Shown here: in pieces, positions 8,818 through 18,176 of the stretch | How the letters are laid out: each line of letters begins with the position of its first letter | How positions within the stretch are numbered: the stretch's first letter is position 1 | Assembly (NCBI RefSeq): GCF_000769915.1 | Contig: NZ_JRLV01000009.1 | Coordinates: forward strand, 124,001-188,000 | DNA from: Flavobacterium beibuense F44-8 | Lineage (GTDB): Bacteria > Bacteroidota > Bacteroidia > Flavobacteriales > Flavobacteriaceae | Direction: 5' to 3' | Length of the DNA: 64,000 nt | Position numbers and translations under genes: made by a program | The notes under the pieces: generated by a model | Database searches by the model: none | What the model saw: the letters and a program-made list of their open reading frames with translations, nothing else | What the model was told of the DNA's origin: nothing

Positions 8818-11721
8818 ATGAGGTTTTACACGATACTTTTTCTTCTTTCGATAAAAGCTGCCTTTGCGCAGTACAATCCCGACTTTACTGACTATAAAAC
8901 GGAAGCCGAACGAAAATGGGCTGACAGTGTTTATACTTCGCTGAGTTTTGAAGAGAGGGTAGGACAACTGTTTATGGTAGCGGCATATTCTAACAAGGAT
9001 GCAGCTCATGAGCAGGAAGTGGAAAACCTTGTTAAGGATTATAAGGTAGGCGGACTGATATTTTTTCAGGGTGGTCCTGTTAGGCAGGCAAAGCTTACCA
9101 ACCGTTATCAGGCAGCAGCAAAAACACCTCTTTTTATAGGTATAGACGGCGAGTGGGGATTAAGCATGAGGCTGGATTCCACCTACCGTTATCCGTGGAA
9201 TATGACACTTGGTGCCGTTCAGGATATGCGCCTTATTGAAAAAATGGGAGAACAAATGGGCATGCAGTCCCGCCGAATGGGAATCCATTTCAATTTTGCT
9301 CCGGTATTGGATATTAACGTAAATCCCGAAAATCCTATTATCGGTAACCGTTCTTTTGGAGAAGATAAAGAGAACGTAACCGAAAGGGCTCTAGCCTTAA
9401 TGAAAGGTTTGCAAAGTCAGGGAGTGTATGCAACTGGTAAACACTTCCCGGGACATGGTGATACGGCTTCTGATTCGCATTACTCATTACCATACTTACC
9501 ATTTACCGAAGAACGTTTAAGAAACTTAGAGTTCTATCCGTATAAAAAACTCTTTAACGAAGGACTTGCCAGTATAATGGTGGCTCACCTTAATGTACCA
9601 AGTATAGAGGCTACCGAGAATTACCCTACGTCGTTATCATACAATGTGATAACCAATATCGTGAAAAACGAAATGGGTTATGACGGACTTATTTTTACTG
9701 ATGCACTTAATATGAAAGGTGCCAGTAATTATATGCAGCCGGGCGAGATAGATCTTGAGGCTTTTTTAGCTGGTAATGATGTTCTACTGTTTGCCGAAAA
9801 TGTGCCACTTGCTATAGAGAAGTTTAAGGAAGCCTATGCTAACCGTGTACTTAGTGAGCAAAGGCTGGCTTATTCGGTTAAAAAAATATTGGCTTATAAA
9901 TACAGGGCAGGACTTAATAAATACAAAGCTATAGACCTGAAGCATCTGTATTCAGACCTTAATGATTATGCTTACGACGATTTAAATTACCAGTTATACG
10001 AAAATGCGGTAACCGTATTTAAAAACGAGGATAATATATTACCTGTTCGCAGCCTTGTAAACGAAAAAATCGCCTATATAAAAATGGGTGATGCCGATAA
10101 TGATGACTTTGTAGAAAAGCTTCAGGCGTATGCCGATATTACTATTCTTGAAGAAGAATCATTACCGCTTTATAAGGAAAAACTAAAAGATGTTACTAAA
10201 GTAATTATTGGTTTCCATAAGGCAGACGGAGCCTGGAAAAACCATAATTTCAAACAGGAAGAACTAAACTGGATTCAGGCTATAGCTAAGGAAAGACCTG
10301 TTATACTTGCTGCTTTTGTAAAACCTTATGCGTTGATGCAAATCAAGGACTTCGGTAATATAAAAAGTGTAGTATTGGCATACCAGAATAATACTATTGC
10401 CGAAACTGTAGCTGCCGAGGTTATTTTTGGTGCTGTGGGTGCTAAAGGTAAACTGCCTGTTTCTATAAACAGTATGTATAAGGTTAATACGGGTATTGAT
10501 ACCGAAACTGTAAACAGGCTGGGCTTTACAACTCCGGGGAATGCCGGTATGGATGCAGCAAGGCTAACACAAATTGACCTTGTTGCTCAAAAAGCCATTG
10601 ATGGTAATATGACTCCTGGATTACAGGTGCTTGTTGCCCGTAACGGTAAAGTGGTATATCAAAAATCATACGGTTATCATACTTATGATAAGGATACTAA
10701 GGTTAGTAACGCTGATACGTATGATGTGGCTTCGCTTACCAAAATACTATCTACATTGCCACACGTAATGCAACTGTATGATAAGGGTAAAATAAAAATG
10801 GACACTAAACTGGGTGATATGCTTGCCGAGTTTAAAAATACTGATAAAAAGGATATTATATTAAAAGACATGCTGCTACACCAGGCACGTTTACAGCCCT
10901 GGATGCCTTTTTATGTAGCAACGCTTGACAGTACAAATCATCCGTCGCAAAAATATTACAGGGATACTTATTCGGCAGAATTCCCAAATCAGGTGGCAGA
11001 GATGCTGTACCTTAGAAAGGACTACCCCGATACTATTGTACAACGTATAGCCGATAGTAAACTGCTTACCGAAAAGAAATATCGTTATAGTGATTTTACC
11101 TTCATTTTGCTTAAAACATATCTTGAAAGGCTTAACAAAAAAAGTCTTGCAGTGTTAAGTGATGAGGCTTTTTATAAACCACTGGGTGCGGCACATACTA
11201 CTTATAACCCGTTACGTAAATGGGATATGAGTTTAATTCCGCCAACAGAGGTTGATAACTACTTCCGTTACCAAACCATACAGGGTTATGTACACGATAT
11301 GGGGGCAGCAATGGAAGACGGAGTAGGTGGCCATGCCGGACTGTTCTCTAACAGTCTTGACGTTGCCAAGATTATGCAGATGTACCTTAACGGAGGAGAG
11401 TATGGAGGACACCGTTTCTTTTCTCAGGAAACTTTTGATACCTTTAATACCTGCTATGGTTGTGATGAAGGCAATAGGAGAGGACTTGGCTTGGATAAAC
11501 CTCAAATTGAGAATCCGGGACCTACGTGTGACTGTGTTTCAAAATCGAGTTTTGGTCATACAGGCTTTACCGGAACTATGGCATGGGCCGACCCTGTAAA
11601 CGGAGTTGTGTATGTTTTCCTTTCTAACAGAACGTACCCTGAAGCAAAAGAAAACAAACTTTCTAAAGAGAATATAAGGGAAGATATTCAAAAGATAATA
11701 CAGGACGCCGTTATCAAATAG
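8818..11721 (+). CDS. Secreted GH3 beta-N-acetylhexosaminidase fused to serine beta-lactamase-like domain
   Basis: The 967-residue exported protein (signal peptide MRFYTILFLLSIKAAFA) has two enzymatic modules. The N-terminal half is a glycoside hydrolase family 3 domain of NagZ type, recognised by KHFPGHGDTASDSH near residue 208, whose His and Asp form the NagZ catalytic dyad, and by the FTDALNM nucleophile segment. The C-terminal third is a class C beta-lactamase/esterase-like domain with SLTK (near residue 640) as SxxK and FGHTGFTG (near 915) as the KTG equivalent. A role in muropeptide trimming is likely. The ATG at 8818 gives a clean signal peptide; an upstream in-frame ATG at 8782 is less likely. 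Confidence 0.88.
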   Translation: MRFYTILFLLSIKAAFAQYNPDFTDYKTEAERKWADSVYTSLSFEERVGQLFMVAAYSNKDAAHEQEVENLVKDYKVGGLIFFQGGPVRQAKLTNRYQAAAKTPLFIGIDGEWGLSMRLDSTYRYPWNMTLGAVQDMRLIEKMGEQMGMQSRRMGIHFNFAPVLDINVNPENPIIGNRSFGEDKENVTERALALMKGLQSQGVYATGKHFPGHGDTASDSHYSLPYLPFTEERLRNLEFYPYKKLFNEGLASIMVAHLNVPSIEATENYPTSLSYNVITNIVKNEMGYDGLIFTDALNMKGASNYMQPGEIDLEAFLAGNDVLLFAENVPLAIEKFKEAYANRVLSEQRLAYSVKKILAYKYRAGLNKYKAIDLKHLYSDLNDYAYDDLNYQLYENAVTVFKNEDNILPVRSLVNEKIAYIKMGDADNDDFVEKLQAYADITILEEESLPLYKEKLKDVTKVIIGFHKADGAWKNHNFKQEELNWIQAIAKERPVILAAFVKPYALMQIKDFGNIKSVVLAYQNNTIAETVAAEVIFGAVGAKGKLPVSINSMYKVNTGIDTETVNRLGFTTPGNAGMDAARLTQIDLVAQKAIDGNMTPGLQVLVARNGKVVYQKSYGYHTYDKDTKVSNADTYDVASLTKILSTLPHVMQLYDKGKIKMDTKLGDMLAEFKNTDKKDIILKDMLLHQARLQPWMPFYVATLDSTNHPSQKYYRDTYSAEFPNQVAEMLYLRKDYPDTIVQRIADSKLLTEKKYRYSDFTFILLKTYLERLNKKSLAVLSDEAFYKPLGAAHTTYNPLRKWDMSLIPPTEVDNYFRYQTIQGYVHDMGAAMEDGVGGHAGLFSNSLDVAKIMQMYLNGGEYGGHRFFSQETFDTFNTCYGCDEGNRRGLGLDKPQIENPGPTCDCVSKSSFGHTGFTGTMAWADPVNGVVYVFLSNRTYPEAKENKLSKENIREDIQKIIQDAVIK

Positions 11722-11745
11722 TAATAAACTATAAAACCAAAGGAT

Positions 11746-12204
11746 ATGCAGTATAAAGCCGACAGTGTTGAAGAATACCTAAACGCCATCCCCGAAGAAA
11801 GAAGGGATGTAATTGAGAAACTTCGTGCAACTATTGTAAGCAATTTGCCAAAGGGTTTTCAGGAAGGTATTTCGTATGGTATGATAGGATGGGTAGTACC
11901 GCATTCTGCTTACGCACCGGGGTATCATTGTGATCCTAAGCTGCCGTTGCCTTTTATGAGTATTGCTTCCCAAAAAAACTTTATAGCTTTATACCACATG
12001 GGGGTATATGCTGATAAGGAACTTTATGACTGGTTTGTGGCAGAGTATCCTAAACATGTTAAAACCAAACTGGATATGGGGAAAAGCTGTATACGCTTTA
12101 AAAAGCCCGAAAACATTCCGTTTGAACTTATAGGTGAACTGGTTTCTAAAATGACACCACAGCAGTGGATAGATTTGTATGAAGCCAATTTAAAATCAAA
12201 ATAA
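11746..12204 (+). CDS. DUF1801 domain protein
   Basis: The 152-residue soluble protein matches the DUF1801 (YdhG-like) family: N-terminal VEEYLNAIPEERRDVIEKLR, the EGISYGMIGWVVP block, the FIALYHMGVY segment and the GKSCIRFKKPENIPFELIGELV C-terminal part. The family resembles the iron-chaperone frataxin-like fold in outline, but the biochemical role is not established. It sits 24 bases after the glycosidase and is followed by a terminator-like hairpin. Confidence 0.8.
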   Translation: MQYKADSVEEYLNAIPEERRDVIEKLRATIVSNLPKGFQEGISYGMIGWVVPHSAYAPGYHCDPKLPLPFMSIASQKNFIALYHMGVYADKELYDWFVAEYPKHVKTKLDMGKSCIRFKKPENIPFELIGELVSKMTPQQWIDLYEANLKSK

Positions 12205-12244
12205 TTTTTATTAGGGTATTTATTACGTTAATTTCTGAATAAAG

Positions 12245-12266
12245 ACGGTTCCGACCGTTTTTTTTA
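12245..12266 (+). terminator. Rho-independent terminator after the DUF1801 gene
   Basis: The stem ACGGT/ACCGT (12245-12249 with 12254-12258, loop TCCG) is followed directly by a run of eight or nine T residues. The stem is short but GC-rich, and it lies between the DUF1801 stop and bshA. Confidence 0.6.
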
Positions 12267-12303
12267 TTTAATTTCGTTACTCTTTATTTAGTTTAAATCT
12301 TAT

Positions 12304-13434
12304 ATGAAAATCGCTATAGTTTGTTATCCAACCTTTGGTGGTAGTGGAGTTGTCGCTACCGAACTTGGCTTGGAACTGGCACGCCGCGGTCACGAAATAC
12401 ACTTTATTACCTACAGTCAGCCCGTGCGCCTTGCCCTATTGAATCCTAATTTACATTATCACGAAGTACACGTTCCCGAATATCCTTTGTTTCATTATCA
12501 GCCTTATGAACTGGCACTTTCCAGTAAACTGGTAGATATGGTAAAGCTTCACGGTATAGAACTACTGCACGTGCACTATGCCATACCACATGCCTATGCA
12601 GGGTATATGGCTAAAAAGATGCTGAAGGAACAGGGAATTAAAATCCCTATGGTAACCACACTTCACGGTACCGATATTACCCTTGTTGGTAACCACCCGT
12701 TCTATAAGCCGGCAGTAAGTTTCAGTATTAACCATAGTGATGTGGTAACATCAGTATCTCAGGCTTTAAAAGATGATACCTACAAGCTGTTTGATATTAA
12801 AAGAGATATTGAGGTTATCCCTAACTTTATAGAGGTGGACAAGAAAAAACTGGAGGAAAACTCTCCGTGTCACCGCTCTATGATGGCTACCGAAAAGCAA
12901 AAAATCATTACACACATCAGTAACTTCAGGAAGGTGAAACGTATACCTGATGTTATAAGGATATTTAACGAGGTACAAAAGGTCATGCCTGCCAAGCTTA
13001 TGCTTGTGGGTGACGGACCAGAAAAAGAACCTGCAGAAAAGCTTTGTGATGAACTGGGGCTTACCGATAAAGTTATCTTTTTTGGTAACAGTAATGAGAT
13101 CAACGAAATTTTATGTTTTAGTGACTTGTTCCTTTTGCCATCTGAAACTGAAAGCTTTGGTCTTGCCGCTCTCGAAGCCATGGCAAACGGAGTTCCGGTT
13201 ATATCAAGTAACACGGGAGGTTTACCGGAGGTTAACAGGGAAGGCTATTCAGGCTACCTTGCCGATGTAGGTGATGTAGAAACTATGGCAAAAAGGGCAA
13301 TCTCTATTTTGGAAGATGACGAGATATTACTTAAATTTAAAAATAATGCCTTAAAAGTGGCTCAGGAGTTTGATATTCAGAATATCGTACCTTTATACGA
13401 AAGATTATATAAAAAAGCCTTAAAACACAAATAA
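12304..13434 (+). CDS. bshA: N-acetyl-alpha-D-glucosaminyl L-malate synthase
   Basis: BshA is a GT4-family glycosyltransferase joining GlcNAc from UDP-GlcNAc to L-malate, the first step of bacillithiol synthesis. The 376-residue product has the diagnostic N-terminus IAIVCYPTFGGSGVVATELG, the HVHYAIPHAYAGYMAK block, TTLHGTDITLVG, and the C-terminal nucleotide-sugar site SETESFGLAALEAMANGVPVISS, where the EX7E motif binds the donor. The order is typical for flavobacteria, where bacillithiol is the main low-molecular-weight thiol. bshB and bshC are not in this window. Its stop codon overlaps the ATG of the next gene (TAATG). Confidence 0.93.
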   Translation: MKIAIVCYPTFGGSGVVATELGLELARRGHEIHFITYSQPVRLALLNPNLHYHEVHVPEYPLFHYQPYELALSSKLVDMVKLHGIELLHVHYAIPHAYAGYMAKKMLKEQGIKIPMVTTLHGTDITLVGNHPFYKPAVSFSINHSDVVTSVSQALKDDTYKLFDIKRDIEVIPNFIEVDKKKLEENSPCHRSMMATEKQKIITHISNFRKVKRIPDVIRIFNEVQKVMPAKLMLVGDGPEKEPAEKLCDELGLTDKVIFFGNSNEINEILCFSDLFLLPSETESFGLAALEAMANGVPVISSNTGGLPEVNREGYSGYLADVGDVETMAKRAISILEDDEILLKFKNNALKVAQEFDIQNIVPLYERLYKKALKHK

Positions 13435-13871
13435 TGAAAAAACTAGCCAGCCTTTTTATCGTACTTTTGGTAGTAACCGGATGCCGAATCAACATTGTTA
13501 ATAATATTAATGCTACAGGTATAGTGAGCTTTGAAATTTTACAGCAGTCGGCTTACGGCGGGAGAGAACAACGTTCTGATATGGTTATAACCAACCAGGA
13601 TGATTTACAGTCGTTATACAGCGAACTGAACCTAGGAGATGCTCCTCATGTTGATTTTGATACGAATAACGTGGTGGCGCTGTTTTTAGGTCAAAAATCA
13701 TCGGGAGGTTACAGTATAGGTGTACGCAGTGTAATGGTTGAAGGTAATGTTGCTACGGTAAAAGTAAGCATAAGGAAACCGGAACCGGGAGAAAATGCAA
13801 CAATGGCAATTACTACTCCATACAGTATAACTGTAATACCAAAAACTGAACGAGTAATAATAGAAGAATAA
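13434..13871 (+). CDS. PrcB-like lipoprotein
   Basis: The 145-residue protein has a lipoprotein signal ending in VVTGC with Cys17 as the lipidated residue. The rest matches the PrcB C-terminal domain: an ILQQSAYGGREQRSDMVI start, VVALFLGQKSSGGYSIGV and a closing strand region. PrcB is known as a component of the dentilisin protease complex of Treponema, where it aids protease maturation; whether the flavobacterial proteins do likewise is unknown. It is translationally coupled to bshA through the TAATG overlap. Confidence 0.75.
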   Translation: MKKLASLFIVLLVVTGCRINIVNNINATGIVSFEILQQSAYGGREQRSDMVITNQDDLQSLYSELNLGDAPHVDFDTNNVVALFLGQKSSGGYSIGVRSVMVEGNVATVKVSIRKPEPGENATMAITTPYSITVIPKTERVIIEE

Positions 13872-13875
13872 ATAA

Positions 13876-13903
13876 AAAATCCCGGTACTACCGGGATTTT
13901 TTA
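13876..13903. terminator. Bidirectional terminator
   Basis: ATCCCGGT (13879-13886) pairs with ACCGGGAT (13890-13897) around a 3-base loop, flanked by A-run and T-run, so it can end both the bshA transcript and the convergent endonuclease-fold gene. Confidence 0.85.
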
Positions 13904-13917
13904 TTTATAGGAGTGTT

Positions 13918-14748
13918 TTATTTTACTTTTAGCTCCACATACACCGGTAAGTGGTCTGAAGGATACCTACAATCCTTAGAGTCGCTTAAAACAGCATATT
14001 TTACAACTTTCACACCTTTTTGAGGTACAAATATGTAATCTATTCTGTTGGTTACCGGTTTATGAAATTCAAAGGCATTGAATGTACCGTCAGGCCCAAA
14101 AACCATCTTAGCTACTTTTTTAGAATCGTTAAGCAGTGATGACATCAGTTTAATACTTTCGGTATTTTCTTCCAGATTAAAGTCGCCCGTAACCGCAAAC
14201 GGAAGATTGTCTTTATTTACTTCCTTAATCTTATCTGTTATCATTTTAACGCTGTTTGTACGTGCAACATTGCCTACATGGTCAAAATGAGTATTGAATA
14301 TCCATATTTTCTGTTTGGTTTTGTTGTTTTCAAACAATCCGTAAGTACAAACGCGGTTGTAGGCAGCATCCCATCCTTTAGAAGGTACATCGGGAGTTTC
14401 AGATAACCAGAAAGTATGATTTTCCAGCATTTTGTATTTTGACTTATTATAGAATATAGCCGAGAATTCACCTTTATTTTTTCCGTCATCACGACCTACA
14501 CCTATATGATCATATTGAACCAGTGTACTGTCCAGATACTGCATTTGGTGTGGTAGTGCTTCCTGCACTCCCATAAAGTCGGGTTCAAAAAAAAGTACCT
14601 GCCCTGCAAGCATGTCTTTACGGTTATCCCATCGGTTTTCTCTGTCGCTTGCTACATCAAGACGGATGTTGTAGCTCATTACTTTTACATCCTGAGCTTT
14701 TGCCACTACGGCAAACATGGCTAATGCCAAAACAAAAATATTTCTCAT
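13918..14748 (-). CDS. Secreted endonuclease/exonuclease/phosphatase family protein
   Basis: The 276-residue exported protein (signal peptide MRNIFVLALAMFAVVAKAQ) has the EEP fold shared by DNase I, exonuclease III, sphingomyelinases and inositol phosphatases. Visible catalytic motifs are MSYNIRLD, FMGVQEALPHQ with the metal-binding Glu, NTHFDHVG, TGDFNLEENT and the final SDHLPVYVEL with the active-site histidine. Substrate (nucleic acid, sphingomyelin or phosphoester) cannot be decided. The ATG at 14748 places the signal peptide at the N-terminus; a longer frame to 14805 adds a basic, unlikely extension. Confidence 0.88.
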   Translation of the reverse strand: MRNIFVLALAMFAVVAKAQDVKVMSYNIRLDVASDRENRWDNRKDMLAGQVLFFEPDFMGVQEALPHQMQYLDSTLVQYDHIGVGRDDGKNKGEFSAIFYNKSKYKMLENHTFWLSETPDVPSKGWDAAYNRVCTYGLFENNKTKQKIWIFNTHFDHVGNVARTNSVKMITDKIKEVNKDNLPFAVTGDFNLEENTESIKLMSSLLNDSKKVAKMVFGPDGTFNAFEFHKPVTNRIDYIFVPQKGVKVVKYAVLSDSKDCRYPSDHLPVYVELKVK

Positions 14749-14825
14749 TGTTATTGATTTACGGCTCTTAGGTAGCCGTGGGTTATTAACTTTAGGGTTG
14801 TGCATTGCCTGCAGAAAGGTTTGAA

Positions 14826-15143
14826 TTAGTCGCGTTTGTTACGACTTACAAGAAGTTTATCTATAATGCTTTTTGACATTGGGTCGGTGTCCTGCTCATC
14901 ACCGGTTACCAGTATACCTTTAATTCCGCTTTTAGATTCAATACCATATACGGTAGCTTCATCTCCAGGATTGCTATCGCCTTCGTAGTAGTAAATATGA
15001 GAGATTTCAAAATCATCTACCTGAAACTTATCGGTATTGCAAACAAGGCAGTTTTCATGTAGGTTAAAGTCTTCGGTAAATCCTTTTTCTCTTAATTGCT
15101 CAATGGCTTTTAGTACCGTGGCATAGTGATATACAGGTTTCAT
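14826..15143 (-). CDS. Conserved uncharacterised protein (about 105 residues)
   Basis: The protein begins [28 protein letters not shown] and has the conserved [38 protein letters not shown] and GIKGILVTG segments. It is small and soluble. Bacteroidota relatives are often named phosphoribosylpyrophosphate synthetase, but the length and lack of a PRPP motif speak against this. A longer frame from 15173 adds hydrophobic residues and is unlikely. It lies upstream of the endonuclease-fold gene on the same strand with a 77-base gap. Function unknown. Confidence 0.75.
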   Translation of the reverse strand: MKPVYHYATVLKAIEQLREKGFTEDFNLHENCLVCNTDKFQVDDFEISHIYYYEGDSNPGDEATVYGIESKSGIKGILVTGDEQDTDPMSKSIIDKLLVSRNKRD

Positions 15144-15227
15144 AGTAGTAATAATTATAAGTAGTCTTATCAAATTTAAGCTTAATCCCCCGATTACAGG
15201 TTACAAAAAAGTAAAAAACAATCGTTA

Positions 15228-15656
15228 TTACAGCTTTTTTGTGAACTTAAAATGGGTATCGGCAAAACCGTTATTAATATAAAAACGGTGTGCTTCCGTT
15301 CTGCGTTTGTTAGAGGTTACTTCCAGTAGGTTGTATCCTTTTTCTTTAAGCAGGCTTTCCATTGTTTCCAGCAAAAACCGTCCTACTTTATTGTTGCGGT
15401 ATTCCGGAGTTACATATAATTCCTGTATTTCAAAAACCATGCTAAGATGATGCAGTAGTAACTGACCATGGCAACTGCAAAAGCCAATTACGTTTTGTAC
15501 GGCATCTGTCACCACTATATAGATGTAGTTTTTGTTTTCCAGATTTTCAAAATAGTACTGTTCAAAAACTCCGTAATCAAAAACGGTATTTTCGAGTTCG
15601 TTTATAAAGCCGTAAATAGCTTTTACATCCTGTTTTGTGGCAAAACGTGCAGTCAT
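15228..15656 (-). CDS. GNAT family N-acetyltransferase
   Basis: The protein of 142 residues starts MTARFATKQDVKAIYGFI and has the GNAT core: IQELYVTPEYRNNKVGRFLLETMESLLKEKG is motif A with the acetyl-CoA-binding RxxxxG, followed by LLEVTSNKRRTEAHRFYINNGF (motif B). The acceptor is unknown. The open frame extends upstream into the helicase gene in another frame, but homology begins only at 15656, beyond the helicase terminator. Confidence 0.85.
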   Translation of the reverse strand: MTARFATKQDVKAIYGFINELENTVFDYGVFEQYYFENLENKNYIYIVVTDAVQNVIGFCSCHGQLLLHHLSMVFEIQELYVTPEYRNNKVGRFLLETMESLLKEKGYNLLEVTSNKRRTEAHRFYINNGFADTHFKFTKKL

Positions 15657-15688
15657 ATCACTAATAATAAGTGATTTAAATATAAACA

Positions 15689-15715
15689 AAAAAAACGCTG
15701 GTTTAATACCAGCGT
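15689..15715 (-). terminator. Terminator at the end of the DEAD-box helicase gene
   Basis: ACGCTGGT (15695-15702) pairs with ACCAGCGT (15708-15715), loop of 5, and a T-run follows on the minus strand. The hairpin overlaps the helicase stop codon and separates it from the GNAT gene. Confidence 0.8.
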
Positions 15716-16995
15716 CTTTTCTTTTTCTTTGAAGCTTCCGATTTTCTTGATTTCGAGTTGTTGCTTCCCGGTTTTGATTTGCCACTGCGGGCATTATTCT
15801 TTTTATTTCTAAGGTCAGGTTTCTGTCCTTCTTCATTTTTGCTTTCTCCTTCCTGATTCCCATAAGGATAAGGATGCTCATCAATAACTTTAATTTTTAG
15901 CCTTATAAGTTTTTCAATATCTTTTAGGTAAGGAAGTTCGTCCCGACCGCAAAACGATATTGCCAGTCCTGAGTTACCCGCACGTCCTGTACGTCCTATA
16001 CGGTGTACATACGTTTCGGGGATATTAGGCAGGTCAAAGTTTATTACAAACGGCAGACTTTCTATATCAATACCCCTTGCAGCAATATCTGTAGCTACAA
16101 GAACCGATATTTCCTTGTTTTTAAAGCCTTCAAGCATACGCTGGCGTGCACTTTGTGACTTATCACCATGTATGGCTCCGGCTTCAATACCATTCTTTTT
16201 AAGAGCCTTAACCACATTATCGGCACCGTGTTTGGTACGTGTAAATACCAATACGTTTTTAAGGTTCTCGTTGCGTATAAGGTGGTACAGCAATTTACGT
16301 TTATCGGCTTTATCTACTAAGTAAAGTTGTTGTTTAACTAACTCGGCAGTACTTGATATTGGTGCTACCGAAACATATTTAGGGTCGGTTAGGAAAGTAT
16401 CTGCAAGCTCACGTATAGGTAACGGCATAGTAGCCGAGAACAATAGTGTTTGTCTGTTATCAGGTGTTAGCTTTATAATCTTTTTTACATCATTAATAAA
16501 GCCCATATCCAGCATTAGGTCGGCTTCATCAAGCACTAAAAAGTGTAGGTGGTCTAAATTAATAAACCCCTGTTTGTGAAGGTCCAAAAGTCTTCCCGGA
16601 GTTGCAATAAGTATATCAACCCCTTTTTTAAGCTGGTCTACCTGTGGTGCCTGGTTAACCCCACCAAAAACGGTTAACTGACGTATATTGGTGTATTTAC
16701 CATAGTTATCAAAGCTTTCGCCTACCTGTAACGCCAGTTCGCGTGTAGGTGTGATTACTAAAGCCCTGATACTTTTTCTTTTCTTGGCCGAACCCACTAT
16801 AGGGTGCAGCATATTAATCATAGGTATAGCAAAGGCTGCAGTTTTACCTGTACCTGTTTGTGCCGTACCCACAAGATCTTTTTCGTCTAAAATGGCAGGT
16901 ATTGCCTGTTGCTGTATAGGAGTAGGGCTCTCATAACCTTCGTCACTAATAGCTTGGAGTATAGTTCGGTGTAAATTTAAGTCGCTGAATTTCAT
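15703..16995 (-). CDS. DEAD-box ATP-dependent RNA helicase
   Basis: The 430-residue protein has all standard motifs in order: Q motif (FSDLNLHRTI...YESPTPIQQQAIP), motif I AQTGTGKT, Ia PTRELALQ, Ib TPGR, motif II DEAD, motif III SAT, then the C-terminal RecA domain with VLVATDIAARGID (motif V) and HRIGRTGRAG (motif VI). A basic, Ser/Lys/Arg-rich tail of about 60 residues follows, probably for RNA binding. It belongs to the RhlE/CsdA group, active in RNA structure remodelling, ribosome assembly or cold adaptation. Start: two adjacent ATG codons at 16998 and 16995. Confidence 0.92.
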   Translation of the reverse strand: MKFSDLNLHRTILQAISDEGYESPTPIQQQAIPAILDEKDLVGTAQTGTGKTAAFAIPMINMLHPIVGSAKKRKSIRALVITPTRELALQVGESFDNYGKYTNIRQLTVFGGVNQAPQVDQLKKGVDILIATPGRLLDLHKQGFINLDHLHFLVLDEADLMLDMGFINDVKKIIKLTPDNRQTLLFSATMPLPIRELADTFLTDPKYVSVAPISSTAELVKQQLYLVDKADKRKLLYHLIRNENLKNVLVFTRTKHGADNVVKALKKNGIEAGAIHGDKSQSARQRMLEGFKNKEISVLVATDIAARGIDIESLPFVINFDLPNIPETYVHRIGRTGRAGNSGLAISFCGRDELPYLKDIEKLIRLKIKVIDEHPYPYGNQEGESKNEEGQKPDLRNKKNNARSGKSKPGSNNSKSRKSEASKKKKRRWY

Positions 16996-17038
16996 CATAT
17001 AAAAAAGCATGCCCGATTAAAGTTTACCGGGTGCGCTG

Positions 17039-17046
17039 CAAAGGTA
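17039..17046 (-). promoter_or_regulatory. Promoter -7 element for the helicase gene
   Basis: On the minus strand TACCTTTG (then CAGCG) matches TAnnTTTG about 45 bases before the helicase ATG. No clear TTG -33 element is seen at the right distance, so support is partial. Confidence 0.5.
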
Positions 17047-17064
17047 CGTTAAATAAAATTAGTG

Positions 17065-18099
17065 TTACTCTCCGTTTTTAGCTTTAATAAAATCGGTTAC
17101 CAGATAAGCGATAAGCTTTCCGGTTAAATGGCTGTTCTTTTCGTTATCTAATGCCGGGGCTCCTTCACAAAGATGAAGGTAAGCTGCATTTTTGTTTTTC
17201 CCGAAGTAATGTATAAACTGCCTTACCTTTTCTACACTAAACCCGCTGGGTGTCATGGCACTACTGGCAACATTAGGTAGGGAGTCAAGATCGATTTCAA
17301 TACCGAATTTTTCATCTTCTATATAACCAAGGGCATGAGCCATTTCGTCACTAAAGCTCTTTTCTTTCCTTACGGCAATTTGCTCATACGTATTATAACG
17401 TACGCGCTCACTTAATTTTTTAATACTTTCCATTACACCTTTTGAGGCATAATTTTCATGTAGTCCGAAAATATAGTACTTTTTAAGGAAGCCTTCTTCC
17501 ATAGCATAAGAGAATCCGTTACCACTATGACGGCCTTCCAGCTGACGGAAATCAGTATGGGCATCAAAGTTAATAGCGTTTACAGGCTTACCGTTAGCCA
17601 GTGCTGCACCTTTTATATTACCGTAGGCATTGTTGTGACCTCCGCCAATAATAATAGGTGTTTTACCTGCTGTTATAATTCGGGCAACAATGTGAGAAAC
17701 CTCTTTGTCAACTTTTTCTACCAGAAGAGAAAGTTTTTTACGGTCTTCCTTTTCGTTTATGTTTAAGGCTTCTGCCTCCTTCATGGCATCTGTAACATCA
17801 ATATGCCCAAGGATAAGCACTTTATTTCCTTTACTGAATTTATTATGCTGAAGGTTAACAATAGCTTTTATAGCACTTTCCCATGCCGATGAAGCACCTG
17901 CACGCCCAAAGTTAGCGCGTACACCTAAGTCTTCGGGCACGCCCAAAATAACATAATTGGCTTCGCATGATTTAAGAAATTCAAAGGGTTTTTCGTCCTT
18001 TGGAATGGTAAGCATACGCTCCCCAAATTTAATCTCTCCGCTACGGTGGGAGGTATATTTAGATAAGTCTGTGGCTGTAAACCTGATGATGTTTTCCAT
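17065..18099 (-). CDS. hutG: Formimidoylglutamase (arginase/agmatinase family)
   Basis: The 344-residue protein belongs to the ureohydrolase superfamily with a binuclear manganese site: GGGHNNAYG, NFDAHTDFR and EIDLDSLP supply the metal ligands, and LHLCEGAP is conserved in the Bacteroidota type. The nearby imidazolonepropionase gene makes formimidoylglutamase (N-formimino-L-glutamate to glutamate and formamide) the best reading; arginase or agmatinase is the alternative. Unusually, hutG and hutI are separated by an oppositely oriented coiled-coil gene. hutH and hutU are not in the window. Confidence 0.82.
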   Translation of the reverse strand: MENIIRFTATDLSKYTSHRSGEIKFGERMLTIPKDEKPFEFLKSCEANYVILGVPEDLGVRANFGRAGASSAWESAIKAIVNLQHNKFSKGNKVLILGHIDVTDAMKEAEALNINEKEDRKKLSLLVEKVDKEVSHIVARIITAGKTPIIIGGGHNNAYGNIKGAALANGKPVNAINFDAHTDFRQLEGRHSGNGFSYAMEEGFLKKYYIFGLHENYASKGVMESIKKLSERVRYNTYEQIAVRKEKSFSDEMAHALGYIEDEKFGIEIDLDSLPNVASSAMTPSGFSVEKVRQFIHYFGKNKNAAYLHLCEGAPALDNEKNSHLTGKLIAYLVTDFIKAKNGE

Positions 18100-18116
18100 A
18101 CAATAATAATACGATT

Positions 18117-18124
18117 CAAAAATA
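18117..18124 (-). promoter_or_regulatory. Promoter -7 element for hutG
   Basis: Minus-strand TATTTTTG matches TAnnTTTG and lies about 18 bases before the hutG ATG, implying a very short leader. A -33 TTG is not evident. Confidence 0.4.
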
Positions 18125-18176
18125 CGATTTTCCTATAAAATTTCGTTAAAATGAACCCATAGAATTAAAATATGTA

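Noticed and set aside
15657..15884. N-terminal extension of the GNAT protein of about 76 residues
   Set aside because: It is an out-of-frame reading of the helicase 3' end and a terminator; homology starts at 15656.
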